Assembly (NCBI RefSeq): GCF_001895045.1
Contig: NZ_BDAM01000001.1
Location: 62,001-126,000 of the forward strand
Reading direction: 5' to 3'
Origin: Rhodococcus coprophilus NBRC 100603
Lineage (GTDB): Bacteria; Actinomycetota; Actinomycetes; Mycobacteriales; Mycobacteriaceae
DNA length: 64,000 nt
The notes beneath the pieces are model-generated. The model did no database searches, had not been told where the DNA came from, and saw only the letters and a list, made by a program, of their open reading frames with translations. Shown here piece by piece: positions 1 through 7,694 of this stretch. Numbering within the stretch: the stretch's first letter is position 1; each line of letters begins with the position of its first letter. A program made the translations under genes and the position numbers.

Positions 1-9
1 GAGGGACGA

Positions 10-930
10 GTGAGCGAGATGTTCGCCACCGGAACGGCCAGCGGCGTGGTGCCGATTGCCGCGCTGTGCGACGGAGACGACGCCTATCCTGCTGCCGGCT
101 CAACCGCCCTGGCTAAGCAGTTGGCTGGGCTGCTCACGGAAATTCAGGCCGGTCGCGCCGCCGATACGTACGGCTGGATCACACTCCTGCCCAATTCGGC
201 ATTAACAGGGACGGTCGAATTCCGCGCAGACTACACGGTGTACGGTTACGCACACTCGCCATACCAGTACTTGCGCCCCTCGGTTCTGGTGCGTTTAGCC
301 CAGCAGGCGGCCGCCGACGGGCTGATTGCAGCGACCGGCACAGGGCTCGATCATGGCTCTCGGAGCTGGGTGGTCCGCCGGAATGTGGTCCGCAACTGGC
401 GTACCACTCCGTGCGTTACCCACGTTACTGCCGTGCGCACGATTGTCGGCATCGGCAGCTGCTGGCTAGAGTCGCTCACTGAATTCTTTGCCGATGGACG
501 CAAACTTGACGGCACCGTGCGGGCGTTCTGGGTGCAGCTCGATGCGGAAACCCAGCGCCCCCTGTCGCTTCCTGACGTCCTGGTACAGCGGTGCGCGACC
601 ACAGGAATACCCACCGAATTGATGTGGCGCTCGGCGCTGAAGCGTTTGTTCAAGGATGCTTCTCTTGAGTCGCCGCCACAGAGGACCGTCGGCCTCCGAC
701 ATGCCGATTTCGATGCGTTAGGCCACGTGAACAACGCGATTTACTTCGACTTCATCGATCACTTGAGCGGCGAGGGCGACGAGATTGTCATGGAGTACGA
801 GCTACCGACCGATATCAATGTCACCGAACTGACCGTTTCCTCCACCGAATCCGCGTCCGGTCTGGTGTTCGCCATGAGCAGCATCGGCAATGGACGACCA
901 CATGTGCGCGGACTGGTACGGCGCGGATGA
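10..930 (+). CDS. Acyl-ACP thioesterase-family double-hotdog protein
   Basis: A 306-residue protein with a GTG start directly behind a GAGGGA ribosome-binding site at the window edge. The C-terminal half (about residues 225-305) carries a hotdog-fold thioesterase signature, DFDALGHVNNAIYFDF, and residues 70-200 look like a second, diverged hotdog, the layout of FatA-type acyl-ACP thioesterases. Such enzymes release acyl chains from acyl carrier protein or CoA in the cytosol. It overlaps the next gene by an ATGA, so the two are translationally coupled. The FAH and MaoC neighbours suggest work on a specialised acyl or keto-acid intermediate (inference). The substrate cannot be read from the sequence, and a 4-hydroxybenzoyl-CoA-type thioesterase is an alternative. 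Confidence 0.7.
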   Translation: MSEMFATGTASGVVPIAALCDGDDAYPAAGSTALAKQLAGLLTEIQAGRAADTYGWITLLPNSALTGTVEFRADYTVYGYAHSPYQYLRPSVLVRLAQQAAADGLIAATGTGLDHGSRSWVVRRNVVRNWRTTPCVTHVTAVRTIVGIGSCWLESLTEFFADGRKLDGTVRAFWVQLDAETQRPLSLPDVLVQRCATTGIPTELMWRSALKRLFKDASLESPPQRTVGLRHADFDALGHVNNAIYFDFIDHLSGEGDEIVMEYELPTDINVTELTVSSTESASGLVFAMSSIGNGRPHVRGLVRRG

Positions 931-1763
931 GTTTCGAGATTGGGCGGGTTCGCATCGGTAAGACTGTTGTGCCCTGTGCGCGTATGTCCGACGGTGTGGT
1001 CCGGGATGCGCGAGGCGCAGTTTCCGATTGGGCGGGTTCGGCACTGGATCCGGACAATCTCTGCGACATCGAGGACCAGGTTATGGGTTTCCCTTCGATC
1101 CAAGATTCCTCACAGGTCGAGGTGCCGTTCAGCGGCAGCGCACATCTGGTGTGCATCGGCCAGAATTTCCACGACCACGCGGCGGAGGTACAGGTAACTA
1201 TGTGGTCGGAGGATCCGCTTTGCTACCTCAAACCGGTGTATACCCTCTCCACTTCAGGCATGACCCCCATGCCCGAGGGCTGCAGGACCATGAGCTGGGA
1301 AGGGGAACTCGCGGTGGTGGTCGGTCGGGCCGCACATCGGCTTCTCAATCCGTCCGATGCACTCTCGGCCGTCGCGGGCTACACCACATCAAACGACATG
1401 GGTGATTATGACTGGGTCCTGCATCGTGGTGGGCAGTGGGTGAAGGGCAAGGCATTTCCCGATTTCAATCCGATCGGCCGCTGGCTGCGGGTTGGGCGCA
1501 AACGTCACCCCCCGCCCGAATCCCTCCTCACCACTCGGGTGAACGGCGCTGTGGTACAAATGGCACAGCTTTCAGATATGCGGTATACGCCGCCATATCT
1601 GGTGTGGTATGTGAGCCAATTCCTCTGCCTCATGCCGGGGGATGTTATTAATTGCGGCACACCAGGCGGCACCGCTCTAGCCACCCAAAACTATCTACAG
1701 GTGGGTGACGTGGTCGAGGTAGATATTTCGAATGTGGGCACACACTGCACTCGCATTGTCTGA
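927..1763 (+). CDS. Fumarylacetoacetate hydrolase (FAH) family protein
   Basis: A 278-residue short-type FAH-fold protein. Family landmarks are visible: the catalytic-His region CIGQNFHDHAAE near residue 80, the metal-binding E-x-E in SWEGELAVVVGR near residue 125, the VKGKAFPDFNPIG loop, and LMPGDVINCGTPGG near the C terminus. FAH proteins are Mg/Mn-dependent hydrolases, decarboxylases or isomerases of 2-oxo or 1,3-dicarbonyl acids. The usual NDVTARDLQ segment is changed to NDMGDYDWV, so the substrate probably differs from that of classical homoprotocatechuate enzymes. The start overlaps the upstream stop (ATGA), and a MaoC-family gene follows with an overlapping or near-abutting start. Family assignment is firm; function is not. 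Confidence 0.85.
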   Translation: MSFEIGRVRIGKTVVPCARMSDGVVRDARGAVSDWAGSALDPDNLCDIEDQVMGFPSIQDSSQVEVPFSGSAHLVCIGQNFHDHAAEVQVTMWSEDPLCYLKPVYTLSTSGMTPMPEGCRTMSWEGELAVVVGRAAHRLLNPSDALSAVAGYTTSNDMGDYDWVLHRGGQWVKGKAFPDFNPIGRWLRVGRKRHPPPESLLTTRVNGAVVQMAQLSDMRYTPPYLVWYVSQFLCLMPGDVINCGTPGGTALATQNYLQVGDVVEVDISNVGTHCTRIV

Positions 1764-1779
1764 TTACGAAAGAAGGAAA

Positions 1780-2289
1780 GTGAAATTACGGACATTCAAC
1801 AGCGCCGCCGATTTTGTAACCGCGGAAGGCGAACATCTTGGTGTGAGCGGATGGCTACAGGTAGTTCAGCCGATGGTCGATCAGTTCGCCGAGGTGACCG
1901 GAGACCGGCAATGGATTCATACTGATTCCGTCAAAGCCGCTAACGGTCCGTTCGGTGCCCCCATTGCCCACGGGTTTCTACTCTTGTCGCTGGTGCCGAT
2001 GATGCTTTCGGAGATCATCGAGATCCATGACATGGATCTCATGCTGAATTCCAAACTCCGCGAGGTTTCGTTCGACGCTGCCGTCACTGTCGGCACGTTC
2101 GTGCAGCTCAGCGCAGAATTGCACGCGGTTTACCCTCGTAAATTGCTCACTACCGCAGAGTTGAACCTCACCATGGCTGTCAGCGATAAAGCGTCCCTCG
2201 GGCCGCAGGACCGCGTATGCCTCCGCGCGATGCAGACTCTTATTGTTCGCTCGAAGCGCAGCAACCGCACGGGCGCGGATATCGGATGA
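1780..2289 (+). CDS. MaoC-family dehydratase
   Basis: A hotdog-fold (R)-specific enoyl-CoA hydratase-like protein of 169 residues. The motif FAEVTGDRQWIHTD and the following APIAHGFLLLSL match the hydratase-2/MaoC active-site loop with its Asp/His pair. The reading frame is open from 1732, but GTG at 1780 is preferred because AGAAGGA lies just upstream and the MaoC similarity begins there; the longer start would overlap the FAH gene. Such proteins hydrate or dehydrate acyl-CoA or acyl-ACP substrates. With the two upstream genes it forms a probable short acyl-modifying pathway. Confidence 0.8.
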   Translation: MKLRTFNSAADFVTAEGEHLGVSGWLQVVQPMVDQFAEVTGDRQWIHTDSVKAANGPFGAPIAHGFLLLSLVPMMLSEIIEIHDMDLMLNSKLREVSFDAAVTVGTFVQLSAELHAVYPRKLLTTAELNLTMAVSDKASLGPQDRVCLRAMQTLIVRSKRSNRTGADIG

Positions 2290-2309
2290 CGCCACCGAAA
2301 GGAGTCTGA

Positions 2310-3017
2310 GTGCCAGAGTCGATCGCCGATTCTCGGCGTCGCCTGCTGTACGAAGCAGCGGTGGTCGCCAGCGCCGTCTTTGTCGTCGGCGTGGCGTACG
2401 GCGCGATGTCGGTGAACGCCGGCCTGCCGACCTGGTTTGCTCCCGTGGTCGGATTCTTCGTTCTCGCTGCTTCCTCGGAAATGTTGTTCGTAGGCCTGCT
2501 CGCCGGCGGCGCGAATTCATGGATCGCTGCTGCCGCAGCCCTGGCCGTGAATTCTCGTCACCTGCCCTACGGCCTCGCCGCGACCGATGTACTCGGCACC
2601 GGCTGGAAGCGGTACGCGCGAATTCATCTAGTGAATGACGAAACCGTAGCGTTCGCCGCCGCCCAGCAGACCCCTGCCGCGCGTCGCCTTGCTTACACCT
2701 GGTCCGGGCTCGGTATTCTGATCACTTGGCCCGTAGGCGCCCTGCTCGGATCGGTCATCGGCCGCATGTTCGACGTCGCAATCATCGGTCTCGATGCCAT
2801 GTTCCCCGCTGTGATACTTGCCTTGATCATGTCGGGGATACGCGATCCTCGTACTCGCTACGGCTGTCTTGCAGCCGCGGTGATCGCGGTCGGTGCCGCC
2901 CTCGTCCTTCCCGAAGGCATCGCCCCGGTGCTGGCTGTTCTAGCCCTCCCTCTGATGCGCCCCCGACCCATCGATCCCGCCGTCGACGCGGAGCGAGCCG
3001 AGGCCGAGGATGCGTGA
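2310..3017 (+). CDS. azlC: AzlC-family branched-chain amino acid exporter, large subunit
   Basis: A 235-residue integral membrane protein with several hydrophobic segments, including VVASAVFVVGVAYGAMSV near the N terminus. The conserved AzlC regions SEMLFVGLLAGG and NSRHLPYGLA are present. AzlC pairs with the small AzlD subunit to export branched-chain or related amino acids (known for the family). The GTG start follows an AAAGGAG site, and the end overlaps azlD by 8 bp. It lies 20 bp after the MaoC gene and is probably cotranscribed with it, so the exporter may carry a product of the upstream enzymes (inference). Confidence 0.85.
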   Translation: MPESIADSRRRLLYEAAVVASAVFVVGVAYGAMSVNAGLPTWFAPVVGFFVLAASSEMLFVGLLAGGANSWIAAAAALAVNSRHLPYGLAATDVLGTGWKRYARIHLVNDETVAFAAAQQTPAARRLAYTWSGLGILITWPVGALLGSVIGRMFDVAIIGLDAMFPAVILALIMSGIRDPRTRYGCLAAAVIAVGAALVLPEGIAPVLAVLALPLMRPRPIDPAVDAERAEAEDA

Positions 3018-3336
3018 TCTGTGGGTAATCTGCGCTGCAGCTGCTTTTCTCGCCGCGGGAACGTATGTCCTGCGCTGGGTGGGGCCCGCGCTGCCTGCCA
3101 GCTTGACCGAATCACCACGTGCCAAACAACTCATCGATGATTCGGCGATCCTTCTGCTGACAGGTGTCATGGCGACGACCGCACTGTTGCAAGACCAAGG
3201 GTTTGCCGGCTGGGCTCGGGTGCTTGGGGTAGGGGCTGCCGGGGTGCTGGCCTGGTTTCGGGCTCCGATGCTGGTGGTGATCATTGCCGCCGCTGTGGTG
3301 ACTGCGTTGGCGCGCGCGACGTTCGGTCTTATGTAA
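3010..3336 (+). CDS. azlD: AzlD-family small transport subunit
   Basis: A 108-residue protein with three to four membrane segments, including LWVICAAAAFLAAGTYVLRW at the N terminus. Length, topology and position directly after azlC match AzlD, the small partner of the AzlCD amino acid exporter. Translation is coupled by an 8-bp overlap with azlC. No clear terminator follows; the coding density and codon bias drop after this point, where the accessory island begins. Confidence 0.82.
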   Translation: MRDLWVICAAAAFLAAGTYVLRWVGPALPASLTESPRAKQLIDDSAILLLTGVMATTALLQDQGFAGWARVLGVGAAGVLAWFRAPMLVVIIAAAVVTALARATFGLM

Positions 3337-3392
3337 CCGCGGTCGGCGAGCCGACTGAGATGCCGTAGCATCGTGACTCTCAAGATTCCCAG

Positions 3393-3644
3393 ATGAGTCG
3401 ATATGGTCTGCTCATGCACGAAGTGGAGCACACTCCCGCAGCCGCAGCCGATGCAATGACGAACGATGAATTGGAGACGGCGATCGCGGCGCTGCACGCT
3501 CGCGAACAGGCATTCCTCGTTGTGGGTGACGCCGAGACGGCCTCGAACCTCATGCGAACGAAGTTCGTGCTGCTCTCGACTCTGGAGGGACGGCATTCCG
3601 GGAGAAGAGCGACCGCGGAGAAAACCGGCCTCACCGCGGCGTGA
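3393..3644 (+). CDS. Small hypothetical protein
   Basis: An 83-residue reading frame with acidic, helix-forming composition (NDELETAIAALHAREQAFLVV) and no recognised domain. A TAGCAT hexamer at 3366-3371 could be its -10 element. The start could also be the ATG at 3414. Codon use is plausible for coding, but nothing else supports it, so it is offered as a possible gene at the edge of the mobile island. Confidence 0.35.
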   Translation: MSRYGLLMHEVEHTPAAAADAMTNDELETAIAALHAREQAFLVVGDAETASNLMRTKFVLLSTLEGRHSGRRATAEKTGLTAA

Positions 3645-3733
3645 CGACCAAGCTCGCACCGTACCGAAAACCATTGGCGCGCCAGCAGCATCGCCGACCG
3701 AAAGGCGACACGTGCCGCATCGGCGTCATTCGG

Positions 3734-4000
3734 CTACTTGGACTTCTTCGGTGTATTGAATTCGTTGGCCGGCAAGTCATACGTCTTCTGGGCGTAGTCG
3801 GTGTCAGCCCACCACGCGTAGTTCCACTCTCGCGTTACGTCGATCGCGGAGGCGTAGGGGAACGCTTCGGTCGCCATCGTGCGTACTGCGGCCTCGATCA
3901 TGTCGACGCCTCGTTCCAGGTGGCGGTCCTGGATGTTCTTGCCGGTCCCATCCGGAACGACGAACTCGAATGTCAGACGGAGTCGACGGTTGCTGGCCAT
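3734..4000 (-). CDS. Small hypothetical protein
   Basis: An 88-residue protein without a recognised family. It begins with MASNRRLRLTFEFVV and contains a Trp/Tyr-rich patch, EWNYAWWADTDYAQKTYD. The composition looks like a real folded protein rather than an antisense shadow, and no competing frame is convincing. Local GC is lower than in the flanking core, consistent with recent acquisition. It runs opposite to the nearby resolvase. Confidence 0.5.
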   Translation of the reverse strand: MASNRRLRLTFEFVVPDGTGKNIQDRHLERGVDMIEAAVRTMATEAFPYASAIDVTREWNYAWWADTDYAQKTYDLPANEFNTPKKSK

Positions 4001-4139
4001 ATATGCCAGCTTTCAGTAAGAAACGTTGCTTTGACTGAGACTGCCAGGTTTGGAATAAAGTATCAAGCTTTCAGGAATGGAGTCCAGATCGACACGCCAC
4101 ACTGCAAGTGACGGAAACGCATCCACGCGCAAGACGCGA

Positions 4140-4265
4140 TGTTCCGTAAACGTTCGTTTATGGAACACGGCCGGACGAATCGGGCGACCAGGCGCGACCT
4201 ATGTTCCGAAACTCGTGTCCAAAACCAGTGTTTCGAAATAAGCGTTGTCGGTGAGTTATGGAACA
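4140..4265. promoter_or_regulatory. Putative res site / resolvase operator
   Basis: The hexamer TGTTCC, or its complement GGAACA, occurs four times in 126 bp. The first two copies form a 28-bp inverted repeat at 4140-4167: 13-bp arms around a central TT with one mismatch. A 28-bp site with a central dinucleotide is the standard crossover site of serine resolvases. A second, wider inverted pair (about 4202-4238) and a single half-site overlapping the ATG at 4258 follow. The arrangement, directly upstream of the recombinase, matches a res region that also represses the gene. Assignment rests on pattern only. Confidence 0.6.
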
Positions 4266-4827
4266 CTGCGAGCTCGTGAGCGAACTTTTGGGCTACGCCA
4301 GGGTCTCGACGACCGACCAAACCCTCGATCTGCAGAGCGACGCCCCGAGCGCCGCCGGGTGTTCGCGGATCTGGACCGAGACCGCCAGCGGTGCCACCAC
4401 CGCCCGGCCGCAACTCGACGACCTGTTCTCTCACCTCCAGGCCGGCGACACTCTGGTGGTGTGGCGCCTCGACCGCCTCGGGCGCTCCCTGCCCCATCTA
4501 CTTCAAGTGGTCACCGACCTCGAAGACCGCGGCATCGGCTTCCGGTCGGTGACCGAGTCCATCGACACCACCACCACCGCCGGCGGCAAGCTGATCTTCT
4601 CCATCTTCGGCGCGCTCGCCGAGTTCGAACGCAACCTCATCCGTGAACGCACCTCGGCCGGCCTCACCGCTGCCCGCGCCAGGGGCCGGATCGGCGGACG
4701 GCCACCGAAGATGACGACCAAGAAGATCAAGCAGGCGAAGCTGATGCGCGACAACGGGATGAGCCAGACCGAGATCGCGGAGATCCTCGGCGTCGGACGC
4801 ACCACGCTGTATCGACACCTGAAGTGA
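4258..4827 (+). CDS. Serine recombinase (resolvase/invertase family)
   Basis: A 189-residue small serine recombinase. The catalytic Ser is in LLGYARVSTTDQ, followed by VWRLDRLGRSL, the conserved FSIFGALAEFERNLIRERT helix, and a C-terminal Hin-type helix-turn-helix (about residues 150-189, GMSQTEIAEILGVGRTTLYR). Length is normal for Tn3-type resolvases or invertases. GTG at 4276 is an alternative start, because the ATG lies inside a repeat half-site. No transposase gene is nearby, so this is a resolvase left from, or carried by, a plasmid or transposon. The upstream repeats probably serve as both recombination site and operator. Confidence 0.9.
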   Translation: MEHCELVSELLGYARVSTTDQTLDLQSDAPSAAGCSRIWTETASGATTARPQLDDLFSHLQAGDTLVVWRLDRLGRSLPHLLQVVTDLEDRGIGFRSVTESIDTTTTAGGKLIFSIFGALAEFERNLIRERTSAGLTAARARGRIGGRPPKMTTKKIKQAKLMRDNGMSQTEIAEILGVGRTTLYRHLK

Positions 4828-4855
4828 GCGCAGTAATCGCGGTTCCGCGAACGTT

Positions 4856-6556
4856 TTAGACCCTCAAGCGCGCTCTCCTGCCATTCCTCACAGTGAAAAA
4901 GGGAGTGACGCCACCTGTGTATCTGCTCGGAACGGGTGGCCACTCCGTGGGCAGTAGACCAGCTGGTCGCGGAAGACGAGCAGGGCCCTCCAAACCATCC
5001 GCCAACGGCCACTGCCAGTCCACAATGACGTTGTTCCAGGACTGCGGACGTGAAAAATCAACCGACCCGTGGAACTGCGCCTTCCCGAACGAGGTCTGGC
5101 CGCCGAAGTATGACTCGCGAACGAAACCGGGCTGTAGAACACCGCCCTCACGAACGAATTCTGTGTGCCGTGGAACTGCGCCCTGTCGAACGCGGCCTCC
5201 CCGCCGTGGAACTGCGCCATGTCGAACAAGGTCTGCCGGCTACGGAACTGCGCAGCTCTGAACAGGGCCCTGGCGTGGAACTCCGTCTTGACGAACGAGG
5301 TCCGCCCGCCGTGGAACTGCGCCCATCCGAACGTGTCCGCCAGCCGCGGAACTGAGCCTTCGTAAACGTGGTTTGTCCGCTATCGAACTGCGCCGCCAGG
5401 AACGAGGTCCGCCCGCCCCGCCCGCCGTCGAACTGCACCCCGTCGAACGAGGTTGTCGCCTCGCTGTGGAACTGCGCCTCCTCGAACGAGGTCGACTTGC
5501 TATGGAACTGCGCGTCGTCGAACAAGGTCTACTCGCTGTGGAACTGTGCCTTCTCAAACGAGGTCCGCTCGCTGTGGAACTTCGCTTTTTGAAAAGAAGC
5601 CAGTTGGCCGTGGAACCGTGCGCGAATGAACTGCACTCTTCCGCGAAAGACACAGCCGTCGAACTCGGCGTTTTCGAGGTAGGCGCCGGTGAAGTCGAAG
5701 TCGGACTCGCTCCAGCTTGTTCGGCGTCGGGTTGGAGGTGCGCTGCGATGATGCGCAGGATGCTCTGCCGGACCTGACTGTCTTCGGTCCGATGCTCGTG
5801 GTGTTCCTCAACGACCCGATCCGACGGTGCGTACCGGATGATCGTCTTGGTATGCGTCTGTTCGCGTCCACTGGGCTCGTAGGGCAGACACAGGTAGCTA
5901 CACAGCAGGTCGATGCAGACCTGCCGTTCTGAGAAATTGCCGAACGCGTGCCAATCGTCTGCCAAGGACGCAATCGCATAGGCGCCGGCGAGACGGATAG
6001 CAGAGCTGTCGTGGCTGAGTTGCTCTGCACAGGTTGTGTACCTCTCACGCAGGTTCCGCTCGACGCCGGTGTGATGCTCACGGTCATCGGCGCGGACTTT
6101 GTGTTCGTGTTGCCTGGCAGCCGTTTCCTGTTGGGCGGCAGCGGTCCGGCTCGCGGTGTCGAGTGCTCGCTGCCGGTGATAGGCAAGGACTGCTGCGGGA
6201 ACTCCCACGGCGGCCGCGGCGATCAACCCGATCGTCCGTCCCAAATCAGTCAGATTATCGGCGGTCACCACTTTGACGCCGTCCGGCGTAGCGAGTTCGG
6301 CGAGGATCCAGGTCAGGAGACTGACCAGAAGCAACGTACCGACCCCGTAACTGACTAAGCGCCAAGGCGAAACATGCTGCGCCCGTGGCACAGGCACGTT
6401 GTCTCCGCGCGGGGGGCAGACGAATTCGGATGCGACACAGCCAGAATCTATACGGATAGCAACACCAAATTCCGAAGGGGCTCGGAGCTGACCGTCCGTG
6501 TCGTCGACCGAACAATCGGTGCTGCCGCGCCACCGCTGCGCGGCGGCTTGCCCCAT
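4856..6556 (-). pseudogene. Pentapeptide-repeat membrane protein, frameshifted
   Basis: The gene runs from an ATG near 6556 to a TAA at 4856-4858 but is broken into four frames. The N-terminal part has two membrane segments (SYGVGTLLLVSLLTWILAEL and IGLIAAAAVGVPAAVLAY), a helical region, and the RLAGAYAIASLADDW block typical of actinobacterial pentapeptide-repeat proteins. The repeats follow as 12-residue units such as TSFEKAQFHSER, giving a 36-bp DNA periodicity. Frame changes near 5717, 5340 and 5115 each fit loss of one base. For example, restoring CAAAGC near 5717 rejoins PDAEQ to SWSESDFDFTG. Sequencing error is possible, but other island genes are damaged too. Known family members are poorly characterised. 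Confidence 0.75.
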
Positions 6557-6557
6557 G

Positions 6558-7006
6558 TCACTGGGCGATTCCGGCCCCCTGATGAGCGTTGGCGCCGGTC
6601 TTCACTGCTTCGGCGTCACGTTCGCGTTGGCTGATACGGGCGTGGGACAGGCCGATGATCGCGGCCGTTTCGCGGGTGGACAGGCCTGCACTCTTGCGCA
6701 GGGCGGCGATCACTTCGTCGGTGGCAACGTCGATCCGCTCGGTAATCTCCCGGGCCTGGCGGCGAAGGTCGTCGAGGTGGTCGAGTTGGCCGGTGACCTC
6801 GACGTCGCCGATCCGCACGAGATGCCGGGGATCGTGACGTTCTCGGAGTCGGTGCCGTCGCGGTCGTGGGCGAGTGTGTGCACGCGGGTGTCGATCGCGG
6901 TGAAGTCTTTTTCCCGGAACGTCCACTCGGGCCGGTCGTGCACGGTCACGGTCCATGCCTTGTCGTCCGCGTCGGCGCGGGCGATCGTCAGGCGTTAGTC
7001 GGTCAT
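6558..7006 (-). pseudogene. Decayed HTH protein (antitoxin-like layout)
   Basis: The likely original start is the ATG at 7006-7004, giving MTD then TAA at 6997-6995, then RLTIARADADDKAWTVTV. A Tyr codon appears to have become a stop. The frame continues to about 6830, where one missing base shifts it into VRIGDVEVTGQLDHLDDL, followed by a helical linker and a helix-turn-helix (LSTRETAAIIGLSHARISQ). A beta-rich N-terminal half plus C-terminal HTH resembles HicB-like antitoxin or phage regulator layouts, but no toxin gene is adjacent. Re-initiation at an internal GTG cannot be excluded. The upstream remnant ends close to or overlapping this start. Confidence 0.55.
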
Positions 7007-7070
7007 CGAGTGTTCCTCGGGTCAGGCATGGACAGGCGGCGGTGTGCGTATTCGACCCTACGGGTGCGGT

Positions 7071-7215
7071 TCAGCGCTGCGTCAGCAGTACCAGACCGAG
7101 ACGTCCGTCGCGGCCCATCGCCTCGGGGTCGCCGAAGTTGGTGGGCATATCCAACAGCACTTCCGTGTGGTCGCCGTGGTGGTGGGTGTAGGTGGTGGTC
7201 GCCGATCGCGCGCAC
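7071..7215 (-). pseudogene. Short coding remnant
   Basis: Between the small HTH gene and the decayed HTH gene a frame with strong third-position GC bias reads HTEVLLDMPTNFGDPEAMGR and ends at TGA 7073-7071. The only start with a good ribosome-binding site (CAGGAG before GTG at 7215) lies in a different frame, which itself runs to 7003. A one-base deletion near the start would explain this, as elsewhere in the island. No family is recognised. Confidence 0.3.
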
Positions 7216-7231
7216 TGGCGGGTCTCCTGTC

Positions 7232-7387
7232 TTAGATAGCAGCGGCGGCGCGGGCGCCGGGGCGTGGGCCTCGGTCGCCGAGGTAGCGGCAGATCGTCGT
7301 GTGGGTGACGCCGTTCTCGCGGGCTCGAGCTATCGCGCGGACTTGCTCGTCGGTCAGGGCGCGGGGGCCTCCGGGTCGGCGCGCCAT
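7232..7387 (-). CDS. 51-residue HTH protein
   Basis: A short gene encoding 51 residues. It starts with ATG at 7387-7385, overlapping the TAA of the upstream gene by one base. The core ALTDEQVRAIARARENGVTHTTICRYLGDRG is a compact resolvase/Hin-type helix-turn-helix with a basic, Ala/Pro-rich tail. It resembles the detached DNA-binding domain of a serine recombinase or a small phage regulator. Translational coupling and codon use support a real gene. Its DNA target is unknown. Confidence 0.5.
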   Translation of the reverse strand: MARRPGGPRALTDEQVRAIARARENGVTHTTICRYLGDRGPRPGARAAAAI

Positions 7388-7683
7388 TACCGATCCTCGG
7401 TGTCGCGGGCCGCGGCGAGGTACTCGGCGGCGGTGATGCGCAGCTGTTCGGGCGTGACGGTGTGGTAGTCGTCGCGGACGGCGGGGCCGTGTGTACCTCG
7501 GTAGTCGACGCGGAGCTCGGCGGCAGGGTAGTACGCGAGCCCGTTGTCGTCGGGTTCAGCGCGCTCGGGTAGTTCGACGACGGCGTACCGGGCGAGGATC
7601 GCCTCGGCGAGCTCGGCGGCGCTGAGGGAGTGGTCGCCGTCGACGGCGCGGATGTGGGCGGCGAGAGTTTCGGTGGAGATCAT
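7387..7683 (-). CDS. Hypothetical acidic protein, 98 residues
   Basis: A 98-residue protein starting at the ATG 7683-7681 (MISTETLAAHIRAVDGDHSL). The upstream open frame to 7959 is ignored because that stretch belongs to the methyltransferase fragment in another frame. It is Asp/Glu/Ala-rich with a Tyr-rich middle (LAYYPAAELRVDY) and a helical end (TPEQLRITAAEYLAAARDTE). No family is recognised. Small acidic proteins of this kind are common in actinobacterial phages and integrative elements. It lies 11 bp after the methyltransferase fragment and overlaps the HTH gene. Confidence 0.55.
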   Translation of the reverse strand: MISTETLAAHIRAVDGDHSLSAAELAEAILARYAVVELPERAEPDDNGLAYYPAAELRVDYRGTHGPAVRDDYHTVTPEQLRITAAEYLAAARDTEDR

Positions 7684-7694
7684 GCGGCTTGTTC

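Noticed and set aside
3342-3355. GTCGGC-GA-GCCGAC as an azlD terminator
   Set aside because: The loop would be only two bases, so the hairpin is not stable as written.
5050-5720. Possible CRISPR array from the regular repeats
   Set aside because: The repeats are contiguous coding units with no unique spacers of constant length, and no cas gene is nearby.
4893-5777. Several plus-strand open frames with repeated WNCA and VEL peptides
   Set aside because: They are the antisense of the minus-strand pentapeptide-repeat gene; the regularity comes from its 36-bp repeats, and no start context supports them.
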